From Chrysomallon squamiferum (lineage: Eukaryota; Mollusca; Gastropoda; Neomphalida; Peltospiridae), in NCBI GenBank assembly GCA_012295275.1, contig CM022674.1, positions 6,051,436 through 6,093,935 of the forward strand: a stretch of DNA of 42,500 nt, in the 5' to 3' direction. The notes beneath the pieces were generated by a model that was not told the DNA's origin, made no database searches, and saw nothing but the letters and a program-made list of their open reading frames with translations. Below are positions 1-11,500 of the stretch, one piece after another (within the stretch, counting starts at the first letter, position 1; every line of letters starts with the position of its first letter). Both the position numbers and the translations under genes were made by a program.

Positions 1-123
1 GTCAGAATCTGTCACGGTTACTGAACAGGCACAATATGTACAGCTTCGACATGATTTTTTGCATAATTTTAATTATCAACAACATCTTTGTTATCACTGT
101 TATTATTATTATTATTATTATTA

Positions 124-160
<37 letters not shown>

Positions 161-252
161 CGTTATTGTTATTATTATTATTATTATTATCGTTGTTGTT
201 ATTGTTATTAAAATGATTATTGTTATTATAATGATTATTTTTTGTTATTATT

Positions 253-291
<39 letters not shown>

Positions 292-493
292 GTCATCATT
301 ATTATTATACTTGCAACTGCAGCCCCAAAAAGGCCCAGCTTCAGCCTAGGACGTAGGAAAAAGCAGCAAAAGATAAAAAAATCAAAAACCATTTCCTCGT
401 ACATTAATCCTGTCTCTTTCTTTTCTACACCTTTGACACCTCCCCTTATGTTTATATGTCCACCTATGTTAAGTTGTTGTTTTTTTAGCTTAC
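1..493. other. Left edge: simple repeats and a retroposon-like tail
   Basis: Compound (TTA)n/(ATC)n tracts fill about 94-307. On the minus strand, CCTAGGCTGAAGCTGGGCC followed by TTTTTGGGGCTGCAG runs straight into that tract, as a retroposon 3' end runs into its tail. No coding exon is supported. Confidence 0.4.
94..307. repeat. Compound (TTA)n/(ATC)n microsatellite
   Basis: TTA/ATT triplets with CGT/GTT interruptions, then a pure ATC block at about 256-295. Confidence 0.9.
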
Positions 494-625
494 CTTAAAT
501 GACCAGTCTTGTGGCGATTTCAAAATCCGAGTCTTTAAGCGGCGAGATTATTCGCCACATCCTCCGTTCTTAACCATTTGTGAAAAATACGAGTTTACCT
601 GTCGCCATTTTTATACCGTGCTCAC
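494..625 (-). other. Possible 5' exon of a minus-strand gene leaving the left edge
   Basis: A strong donor AAG|GTAAGC ends at 494 on the minus strand. The sequence above it is less AT-rich than its surroundings and carries short ATG frames (for example MWRIISPLKDSDFEIATRLV, closed by TAA just before the donor) and a TATAAAA at about 610-617. This suits a 5' UTR with upstream ORFs, but nothing confirms transcription. Confidence 0.2.
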
Positions 626-833
626 GAACCGTGACATCAATACACACACGCATCGACTATTTACTTGTAAACGAGGACGTATCCTGTCCTGGTTCTAGGG
701 GAGGTGAGTAGGCGGGCTGGAGAAATGCTGAATATAATTAATAGAAAATCACGAATTTGTGTGTGTGTGTGTGTATGTGTGTCTGTGTGTGGTTGTGTGT
801 GTGTGTGTGAACATATTACTAACGTTATTTATC

Positions 834-898
<65 letters not shown>

Positions 899-1073
899 TA
901 TTAAAATACTTACAGCAGTATATTTCACGAGTAATAGAATCAGCAGATTGTTATACATATATAAACTCAGATTTGTTTATAGTGGGTCAACGATATGAAT
1001 ACATAGTTGTTGTTTTTTGCTCTCTGTAGCTGATATTAAAAGCCTTATACACACGAGATATTTCAATAAAATC

Positions 1074-1124
<51 letters not shown>

Positions 1125-1355
1125 CGTTCAAAATACAAACCTATTTTCAATACAGGGCCCTTTAATTATTTATTTAAATGGAAAGGAGACAAGACTGCAA
1201 CTGAAAACACAGTAACCTCTGAATGACCTTTTTTTTGCAAACAACATAAGTGAACGCATGTTCGCCCCAAAGCACGTGGGTAATATGGCTGGATATTAGT
1301 GGACATTGTGCCTTTAATATTGGTGCTGTTGCTATCTCACGGTACTTAATTTCGC

Positions 1356-1393
<38 letters not shown>

Positions 1394-1794
1394 TGTTTCA
1401 AGCTTCGTGCTGTTAATTTTTTCTACAAACGCTTGTTTTTAACCAGTTGAAATTTGTAATTTTTATAATTAGTTTTTTTAGGGGTAATTAGCTGGTGGTA
1501 AAGAGTCTTGCTTGAACAATGAACTCTACGTGTGTAAATAACGAGTGTAGAGAACAGACTTGTATTTTTTGTTTAGATATTTAAACAAAAAGAGTAATAT
1601 TATATTACTAATACCTTATACATTAATTTTGATTGTCAGTCACGTCAGTCTAATTTAATATACTGTATTACTTGCATTATTATTGTTAAATCACCTGGAT
1701 GTCGTTAATTTTTCCATCAATATTTTTTATTGCTTGTTACAATTAAAAAACTGTCACTGAGCTAGTTATATGAAAGTGTTTTATTCACATAACA
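626..1794. other. Intergenic, simple repeats only
   Basis: Contains (GT)n at 758-809, (TC)n at 834-894, (GA)n at 1075-1122 and poly-A at 1362-1390. No open frame beyond repeat translations and no recognisable element. Confidence 0.6.
758..894. repeat. (GT)n and (TC)n microsatellites
   Basis: GT repeats to 809, then a 60-bp pure TC tract at 834-894. Confidence 0.9.
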
Positions 1795-1838
1795 ATGATT
1801 ATTTATGTTTGGCCTTATTGGACGTTATAAAGTGCAGA

Positions 1839-1876
<38 letters not shown>

Positions 1877-2070
1877 TCTCTTTCAAGAGCTTATGTTTGC
1901 ATTTACTTGACTTTGTAAAGTGATCATATGTTTGGCCTTGTTTTTGTGAAGTGCTCTTATGTGGGGCCTAACTTGGGTAAACAAAGAGTTTTTATATTTG
2001 GCCTATTTGACGGTGTGAAGTCTTCTTATGTACAGTCTTGTTTGATATTATGTAGATAATTTATTTCTAT
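1795..2070 (+). repeat. Degenerate tandem repeat, unit about 45-50 bp
   Basis: About five diverged units share TTATGTTTGGCCTT, TTGAC and TTGTGAAGTGCTC. One unit is interrupted by an (AT)n expansion at 1842-1872. Confidence 0.6.
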
Positions 2071-2913
2071 TTGACATTAAGTTAGTCATTTACTTTGCTG
2101 AAAAAAAAAGAAAAGTCTCTTAATTTATCCTAGTTTGTGTTTTAATTTTAATTTTCGTTTATTCTGGCGATCATTTGCTATACAGATGTTTATACTGGAG
2201 TTAACTGTTAATTTCTTCTGCGTCGATTCTGACAATATTTATTTATTTATTTATTTATTTATTTATTTGTTGATAGAAAGAATTAGTCTAAATATACACC
2301 GAGTATTTTCTGGTTGTTTGAGTTGTGATCTGCTTTGTAAGCTTAATAAATAACGAAGGATAACAAGAACCAATATCACCACCACTACTTCATCAGCAAC
2401 AACGACAACAACAAAAAACAATTCATTCGTAACGCAACAGATACAATAATAATAATAATAATAATAATAATTTATTCTAAAAAAAAAAAAAAAAATGATT
2501 AAACTTTTGTTTTATTTATTTCTTAATTTGTTTATTTATAACAACAAATATAAAAGTAACAACAACATCGAAACGAATTTTGTATGGCAATTTTATTTCA
2601 TAAACAATTTTTTTTTTCATGCAACATTTAAAAAAACAACATAACTTGATGAAAGATCCCAAGCAATGCCCACCTTTCATTAACATATTATTATGCAACC
2701 GTGTGGTTGCCATGGAAACCATGCAGCCAATTAGAATACGTATATTTATAAACAAATTACAGCAAAATACATAAAACAAATTTGAGTGGATAAGTTTGTT
2801 TTTTGGCTTACTTTTTTTTTATTTTTTTATCTCTGACGAAATATAATAATAGTAATAATTAAATAATAAAATAAAAATAAATAAAAAATAAAATATTAAT
2901 TCATTAAACATAT

Positions 2914-2955
<42 letters not shown>

Positions 2956-3600
2956 GTAAAAAATAAAAAAAAATAAAAATTGAAAGAAAAAGAATATAAA
3001 AAATATAGTACCCATTCATAATCAATAAAATTAAAAACACATTTTACAATATATATATATATTTTATATATATATTGAAGTATTTGTTTTCACTGTCACA
3101 TACTCAGTATTATATGTTGATATTTATTTACGACAAACATGTTTTTTATATTTTATAATGTTCTTCCTTTACAAGTGAATCAGATTAACTGTTTACAATA
3201 TTTATATGAAATAAGTAAATAAAATAAATGGAACAAATCGAAATAAAAAGACAAAGTAATAATAATAATAATAATAATAATCATAAAGATAGAGTAATAA
3301 TACACTCAAATCTGTCTTTACAGAAAACAAATCTATGTTTTTTTTACTATAATAAAGACTAATCTAAAAAATAAAACACCCAGTTTTAAGTTACACATTT
3401 CAAAAAAATAAAAATAAAAACATTAACAGCAGTATTAACCTAACAGATAAAGTAAGTTAAATTATTTTACCACGGATATGTTAGTGATTAGTGAATAAAA
3501 TTAATAAAAATAAATAAATAAATAAATATATAAAAATAAAAATAAAATAAAACAAAATGACTAGTTTATTACAAAGCAACTTACAAAAAATGAAACTTTA

Positions 3601-3667
<67 letters not shown>

Positions 3668-3990
3668 GCATAAAATAAGTACATAAATAAACTAATAATT
3701 ATTAATAATTATAAACAATACAGATGAAAAATATGTTTGTTAAATAAATAAAAATAATACTAATTACAAAATAAAAATACAGTAAAATAAATAACTGATC
3801 ATCCTTTCCTGAATAAAGCACATATTAACAAACTATGTTGGTGATCACATTCATGTTTGTTTTAAGACAATTAATCTAGTCAGCTTTCACTTGGGTAATA
3901 AAAAAAAATAAAAAAGTTTCAAACTGGTTATTACTAATTCATAATTACTTAGAAGTAAATAAGTTTCTATCTCATTCAAAGCTAAGTCTT
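2071..3990. other. AT-rich gene desert
   Basis: Very AT-rich, with (ATTT)n at 2239-2270, (AAT)n at 2444-2470, 2917-2955, 3256-3283 and 3600-3667, and poly-A/poly-T. No coding exon was seen. It may belong to the SEC62 3' flank. Confidence 0.5.
3600..3667. repeat. (AAT)n microsatellite
   Basis: About 22 uninterrupted AAT units. Confidence 0.9.
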
Positions 3991-4560
3991 TCATCTAGCT
4001 CACAAAAACCTTAACCTTGGTAACACTTGAGAAAAACCGTAACCATGGATACACTTGTTGAAACTATGACCTTGATGACTCTTGATTCTGATTCGTTTAA
4101 ACCTTGACCCCAGTGATAGTTAACAAACTCGGAACATTATGTCGTTTGTAGAAACAGTAACCCCTGGTCCTAGATGTAATAACTTTAACCTCTGTATCAG
4201 TTGTAGAATGCTAACCTCCACATTTGCACAAACCTCAACTGAATGATTCTCACACATCATTTAACCTCACTGACATGTTAACCTGTAACTGTGAAATATT
4301 TAACACATAAACAACCTTGACCCTGATGACCACCTTAAAAATTAACTTTGACCCCTGTTTTAATAACTCCTTAACCCTAGAACCTACTAGCACAACCATT
4401 AGCTCAAACAACCTTGACCTCTGATGATATATTTGTCCTTTACCTTTAACCCCTATTCTACTAACACAAACATTAACTGAAATAACCTTGAACCCCTAAT
4501 GACCAACTTGTATATTAACTTTAATCCTTTTAGCTTAGTAACCTCATCAAGATAAATCAA
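3990..4560. repeat. Degenerate tandem array rich in nuclear-receptor-like half-sites
   Basis: Roughly fifteen irregular units of about 30-40 bp share AACCTTGACCCCTGATGA-type cores. On the minus strand these read TCAAGG(T/G) and AGGTCA/GGGTCA words. One is a perfect TCAAGGTCA extended half-site (4067-4075). Confidence 0.55.
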
Positions 4561-4900
4561 ATAATGTTTTTAAATTGTTTTTTTTGTTTGTTTTTTTGCC
4601 AGACCTGAAACACAGATAAATGAATTAATAAAAATATGGGTTATAGATGCTTATTTATCAGCTAGTTAAAATAATGATGACTCAATGATGGTGACACAAA
4701 CACTCATACATATATACAGACACAAAAGTATTATGTGTCTATGCATGCATTCTCCAATATCAGACAGAAAGATTGTTGCAAAATTCATTTCAGACCAAAT
4801 AAAATCCTGCTTAAAATATATAATAATTATTAATAATTAAACTGAATTCAGTAGCTTACATATTACAAATGAAATAATAATTAATAATTAATAATAATAA

Positions 4901-4931
<31 letters not shown>

Positions 4932-4990
4932 AAGAAGAAGAGGCCAAACTTAGAACTTTACTTACACAAAGATTATGGCTGTCAGTGCTA

Positions 4991-5096
4991 TCTTGACTGA
5001 TAAAGACTGATTACAGGTAAATAAATAAATGTTACTCAACACTTTATCTTGACTGATAGACTGATTAAAGGTAAATAAATAAATGTTACTCAACAC
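4991..5096. repeat. Direct tandem duplication, period 56 bp
   Basis: TTGACTGATA...GGTAAATAAATAAATGTTACTCAACAC occurs twice, starting at 4993 and 5049, with only a few differences. It looks recent. Confidence 0.8.
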
Positions 5097-5169
5097 AATG
5101 TTTGTAAACTATTTGTTTTGAACATGGTTTTAAATCAGACTGAACAGTTATGTTCTAATTATGTTTTGA

Positions 5170-5580
5170 TTAAAGTGTACCTGTGGAGACATTAATAAAA
5201 AGAAAAGAAAAAAGAAAAAAAGGTTGACTAATGAGAATCTGAAAAAAAAAAAAAAAAAAAAATGTTCAATGAATCATCAAACTTATTCTGTTGTAATTTA
5301 TTATTAGCAATAATTGGTGACTACATTAAAAAAAACAAAAAAAATTAATGGACTGACAAACTTACTATTTTGTCATACTTTATTATTAGGAAAAAAAAAG
5401 GGGTCCATGAACAAATAATTAAAAAAAAAAAATCCAATGAATAAGCACAGACATATTTTGGTTTTTTTTCAAACTTTATTACTAATAAAGAATGGTGTCA
5501 ATAAAAACAAATACAACAGTCACTTAGAGGTGTGTAAAATGTATTTAAGCTGTTTTGTTTAATTTACCACAGGTACACTT
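5170..5580. repeat. Inverted repeat pair, 14-bp perfect arms
   Basis: AAGTGTACCTGTGG at 5173-5186 and its exact complement at 5567-5580 enclose the degenerate tandem repeat of 5225-5510. The extended arms are imperfectly matched (GATTAAAG against GTTTTAAG). Confidence 0.6.
5225..5510. repeat. Degenerate tandem repeat, unit about 85-95 bp
   Basis: Three units share ACTTTATTATTAG, a nearby AATGAA or AATGGA, and a poly-A block. They are strongly diverged. Confidence 0.5.
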
Positions 5581-6629
5581 AAAACAGAGAACTGGTTTTG
5601 AGCTGCGTCTGCCAATACATACATTTATATCCCAAACAATATTTAACAAAACAAAATAAAATTATCAGCTGAAGCCATTCACATATCACACAGGTAAACT
5701 GTCACATATATAGCACATTCAAAATACAGTCAGTTGTTCCAGATGTGCCCATCAAAGGCATACTTTAACTGGCACATTTTTACTTGAACTGCCTGGGTTT
5801 TTTTTTTATGACCAACTTTCTGATAAATAAATGTACACATGTATTCACAATATCAATACTGAAGACAAAAAGAAATGTTGGTGCTTAGTAAATTGGCTGT
5901 GTATGCTATTTGTATATTGTGGTTTTGTCTTGATTTAAACAATAAAAAATAATAATAAATAAGTAAAGAAAAAAAAAAAAAAAAAAAAAAAAAACCAATA
6001 ATTTAAAAAAATAGTAAAAAAGTGTAAAAAAATAAAGAAAAAATAATGATAATAATAATTAAAACAAAATCAATAATTTAATTTTTTTTTCTCAATCTCT
6101 TGCTTTTCAAAGGTTTTCATATTCAAAACACTTAGTTGTTAAACACAAAGAAAAATAATGAACCTGTGTGTATTTTAACTAGGTAAATATTTATAATTTT
6201 AATTAATTAATTCAGACATTCAATCATTCAAAATAAATAATAATAATAATAATAAAAAATAAAATAACAAAAAAGTAAATTAAAATTTAAAATACAAAAA
6301 AATATAAAACGATAATAATAATAACAAAAAAAAAAAGAAAGATCCATTATTTTTCACATTAAGTAAGTGAAATAAATTCTTCTAACATTTTTAACATAGT
6401 AAACTGCATGTTGCTAGGCAACCATTTCCAAAACAAATCTAGTTTATTGCATGCTTTTTTTTTTTATCCTCCATTTTCTAATCAAGAGATTCCAGCAACT
6501 AGTACTACTCTCTGAGTTCATCTAAATCAAACAATCTGAGCTATACTCCACCTTACACACAAGTTGTGCTTTTAGCAAGCAGAAACTTCAGTTTCTGGTA
6601 TTTTATCATCTCCTTTCCATTGTCTTTCA

Positions 6630-6660
<31 letters not shown>

Positions 6661-6819
6661 AATTGACCTTCATGAACTTTTTAACAATGGCAGCTAAAAA
6701 GGTAGGGTTTAATGTTGTCTCCCTGGCTTACCCAGTGATTTATACAGTTATAAATTTAAACACAATCTTCTGTTTACAATAACAACCTTTTAAGCTATTT
6801 TAACTATTTTAATAGAGAG

Positions 6820-7460
6820 TTAAGGTGTTAATCAATATCCTCATTTTATTTATATTTTCAAATTATACAATTATAAACATATACGATTTGAAAAAAAAAA
6901 ATTTTAGTTTAATGACAGGCTTAACAAAATATTTTTAGCACGAGTAAAAAAACATTTGCTGTTAATACATATCCTTATTTTAGCTGGTGATATTTATCAC
7001 ATATAATTACATAAATTTTATTCTTTTTTACTGTCTGCAAAATCCTTTTTGCAACTGCAATTAAAAAGTGTGCTGTTGATACATATCCTTGTCTCAGACT
7101 GATTTTTGTAATATATAATTACAAACATAAATGTTTTTTTTTTATATTTATAACTCACTCACCAGTACTCTCTTAGAACTTTCTATGAAAGGGTATGCTG
7201 TTAAATATATATATATATATCTTTGTCTTGGACAAAAATAAATACAGTAATATTCATAAAAGAAGTAAGTTATTCCTCAGTAGGATTCCTTGTCAGTTTG
7301 TAATTAGTAACATTAGTAACAAACACACTGGTTGGTTTTATACTAATATCTGACTAAGTGGAAACTTCTAAACATTTGTAAGAAAAACATATGGTCTCAA
7401 TGTTTATCCTTGTCTCACTCTATTTGGGTTTTTCAAAGATCATAATACACATGAAATATA
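6820..7460. repeat. Degenerate tandem repeat, unit about 115-135 bp
   Basis: GCTGTTAATACATATCCTT at 6958 and GCTGTTGATACATATCCTTG at 7072 are the clearest units, each followed by ATATAATTACA. Weaker copies start near 6825, 7193 and 7391. Confidence 0.5.
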
Positions 7461-7874
7461 TATATATCCACATCATGAAATGATGGTATGAATGTTACTA
7501 TTACAATAAATGGCAAATTGTAAATCCACACCCAATAAAAAATATAAATGGGTTTAAATTTTCTGTTTCAAAAGTATTGAGTGAGATCATTAGTGCTTTA
7601 GTGAAGACAAAAATATGAAATAATTCAAAATGCTTCATCTTTTTTTAATTAGTAATCTTATAAATTTTTTTTTTAACTCAATTTGTCAAAAAAAACAGTA
7701 TTAACAAGTTGTAAAAATATGTTTAAAATATAATTCTCTTTTTAAGATTGGTCCAAATCTCGAATTCTTTCAACTATCAAAATTGAAGCATGAAAATCTG
7801 ACGTATATCAGTTTTGGTTTAAAATAATTTAATTTAGAACATTAAACCAAAAACATAAATACATAAATATGTAT

Positions 7875-7911
<37 letters not shown>

Positions 7912-8042
7912 ATATTTAGCCTTCCAGCATTTTGTAAATATTATCAGATCCAATAACATCAATTAAAAATGCAGAAACATTTTTTTATTTTCAAATTTTT
8001 TTTTTTTAAAAAGGAACCCAAAAACTAAAATTAACGCCAAAC

Positions 8043-8048
8043 TTTATT
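8043..8048 (-). terminator. AATAAA overlapping the SEC62 stop codon
   Basis: On the minus strand the end reads GAGAAATAAAG, so the TAA stop is embedded in a perfect AATAAA. If this signal is used, the 3' UTR would be only some 10-30 nt. Many other AATAAA/ATTAAA words follow in the AT-rich flank, so use is unproven. Confidence 0.25.
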
Positions 8049-8442
8049 TCTCCTTCTTTGTTTCACTATCTTCCTCACTAGCACTTCGTTCACCAATATC
8101 TTCTTCGCCTGTTTCCTCCTCCAACTCGTCTTTTTCCACAATTTCAAATTCGCCATTCATTCCGTTTTCGCCATTTTCCTGCCCTCCTGCTGTCGCTTCG
8201 GGAGTACTTTCCTTTTCTTCGTTCTTTCCATCTTTAGATGTTTTCTCTCCCTTAGCACCATCCCCTGTTTTGTCCCCTTTCTTGTCCGCAGGGGCCTCGA
8301 CCACTTTACGCAGGTCGTGTTTGTACAGGGGCTTGAACGAATCGAAGAAGCCCACGTCCTCGGTTAGATTGGGCAATAACCAGAAATGATGTTTTCCAAT
8401 TGTGCAGACCCAAATGATACAAAACAGAACAAGACGAACTGA

Positions 8443-8518
<76 letters not shown>

Positions 8519-11500
8519 TAATAATAATAATAACAAATAATAATAACAATAAACAAAAAAATAAAAAAATAAAATAATAAAAAATAAATAAAATAAAAAA
8601 TAAATAACTAATTTAAAAAAATGAAAAAGGTTTTGGAATTAAATAATAAAATTTATAAAAAATATGGAATATTCTATAAAAATATATCAAAATAAAATGT
8701 AGATTTCTGAATTAAAAAATAAAATTTTAAAATTTTGATAATTTTACAAAATGGCTGAAAAGAAATTCATAAACGCATAAATAAATTAGATTTTTGCACT
8801 GAAATGTGAAGATAATACAATAATACATTCTGCATTTCATAAAAACACTGAAATGATTGTTCACCAATATAACTGGACATCTTAAGATAGCAAGGAAAGA
8901 AACGAAAGTGACTTTATTATATGAGAATCAGTTCAAAAGCTAGACTGTGTATATAATTATATTATTGTGTTCTATGTTTACTTGAGGCTTATTTTTCCAT
9001 AAAAGAATTTAACCTGCTAATCCTGGCTCCTGTATTCAAAATGATTCAGAGCTACTGGGAATTATAAAATATATAAAATAAAAGATAAGTTTGATGATAA
9101 TGGAACAGTGGTTATTAAAAAGAGAAACAAAACTGACTATTTGTTTTTTAAGTATTATTATTTGTATTGTTGTAAATTATAGAGCTAAGAAAGGTGTACT
9201 TACTAACAACAAGAGATAAAATAAAACAGACAAAACCAGCAGCAGCCAAACTGATGTAGTAGACTCCAACTCTCACTTCTTCGGGCCATAATGGAAACAA
9301 ACACAGGCCTATTGCACCAAGCACTGAATAAAAAATTAATTAAAAAAATAAATAAATAAATAAATAAATAAATAAATATAAAAAAAAATGTTTAAATTAT
9401 AAAAAAAAACCATAAAAAACAAACATAAAAACAAATTTCAGAATGAATAAAACTTTTAACACTTGTATATTAATTATTATCATGTGATCTAAGATGGGTT
9501 ATTTTGTAATGACAGTAAAAGAAAAAAAAAAAATAAAAAAATAAACAATTTAACACAATTTTTTTTATTAATTATTATCATGTAAAGACAAGTTATTTCT
9601 AATGACAGTATAAGACTAAACTCAGTGATTTTTTGCTCAAGATTAAATTAGTTTGATCTTTAATACTGGGCTAATCTTAGCAGATAATATTCATTACATC
9701 AAGGCTGGTTAAGCTATAATCTGGTATTCTGTATTTGCCTATAAACATAAATACAAAAATATTTAAATGCCTCCATCATTGTTAAATTTAAAATGTTTAT
9801 TAAATATAAAAGAAAAAATAATCTGTTATGTAAAATATAATTAATGGGTTTTTTTTTTTTTTTTAATTTCTTACTAATTTTATTCTGGGAAAAAAAATAT
9901 TTCATGCTGTCTCTTTTTTCTTTACTTATTAGTAATAGAAGCACAATGATAAATATATTATTTAAAAATAGGAAAAGGTTACCCATAAGTAATCCAATAA
10001 GAAATGTCTTTAGAGGCACTGGATCATATATCCACACGTAAATCTAAAATAAGAATCAAAAACATTATTAAAATCAAATACGTCTACCTCTCTATCCATT
10101 TATCTGTATCTATATCTAAACACATCTGTCTATCTGTATTCCTCAAAAAATTATGAGATTAAAATCTATTTATAATTATTTTATTAAATTCAGTGCTGAA
10201 ATGTACAGTAATGAGCCTTCAGGAATTGACAGTGTAACTACCTATGTTGTTTATACACTCTGCCATTTTAAGAAACATTTTTTTTTTTTATATTTGCCAT
10301 CAATTCTCATGGCTGAAACTTAAAGAGTTTCCACTAGCCAAGATCAAATAAATATAAAAATAAAAAAGTAAATAAATCTTCTAATAACATTCAAGACAAA
10401 CTGTGCTAAATTAAAATATAAAAAATCTGTACTGATTATGTCACAGTTAGAGGTTTTTGTGCGATTTCTTAATTTAGATTAGGAAACAACTGTAATCAGA
10501 AACTTTTTAGAATTCTTAGATAAAAAATTCTTAGAATTAAAAAATAAGGAGGACTATTTTTATGTAAATTTAGTTAAAAAAGAGAAATTAAGATGATACC
10601 TCTTCGCCATCAACAAAACGCTGATCATCATGCATACTCAGCTTCGTTTTCTTCCCTTTCTTCTTCTTCTCTTCAGACTGTCAGCAAAAACAACAACATT
10701 AACAACAACAATAATAATAATAATAAAAATAATACTTTAATAATGTAACTACAATAATAATAATAACAGCAATAACAATAATAATATAACAACAATAATA
10801 TTACTGATAATAAAAATAATAACAATTATAATACAATAAAATAACATTCACAACAATAACAACAAAAACAATAATAATAAATATAAATAATATATAAAAA
10901 ATAAAAGTTTAAATTCTTAATTTTAAGTAATGTATATAAATGAAAAATATCTGGAATGACTAATATCTGGAATGACTAACATAAAACAGTTACATACACA
11001 TAAAACAATGACGTAGTCTTTAGAGCCAAACAGGGGAGATAACTATCATTTTCAATGTTTGAATGTTTCAAGTAGTAGTTATAACATATCACAAAATATT
11101 TATTTTTACCAAAATTGAACAAAGAGATAAATTATTGATTCTTTGGAATAGAAATAAATTTTATCACAAAGGAAATGACAGTGTTATATATATATAATTA
11201 TTATTATAGATTTTTTTATTGCTGTATTCAAAATACCTTTTCTTTCTTTTCTCCTTCCTTTTCTTCATCTTCTGCTTTCTCTCCATCTGTGTCCTTTTTG
11301 CCTTTCTTCTTGTTTTTTTTGATTTCTTTTCCTGTCAATAAAATAATGATTTTAAAAAATACTTTTACACAATGTATATATATATATATATTTATCAGAG
11401 ATTCTATAACTTTTTAAAGTTAAAATAAAAAAAAAATAAAAAAATAAAAATGACAAAAATACTAATAATTAAAATACTAATTAAATGCACTTAATTAATA

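Larger units (their letters stand above)
4561..8042. other. SEC62 3' flank: AT-rich with several old tandem repeats
   Basis: Holds (AAG)n at 4903-4941, long poly-A at 5969-5993 and 7880-7909, poly-T at 6631-6657 and the tandem repeats listed separately. No exon is supported. Part may be SEC62 3' UTR. Confidence 0.5.

Noticed and set aside
36-404. Ile/His- and Asn/Met-rich open frames on both strands
   Set aside because: Translations of (TTA)n/(ATC)n microsatellites.
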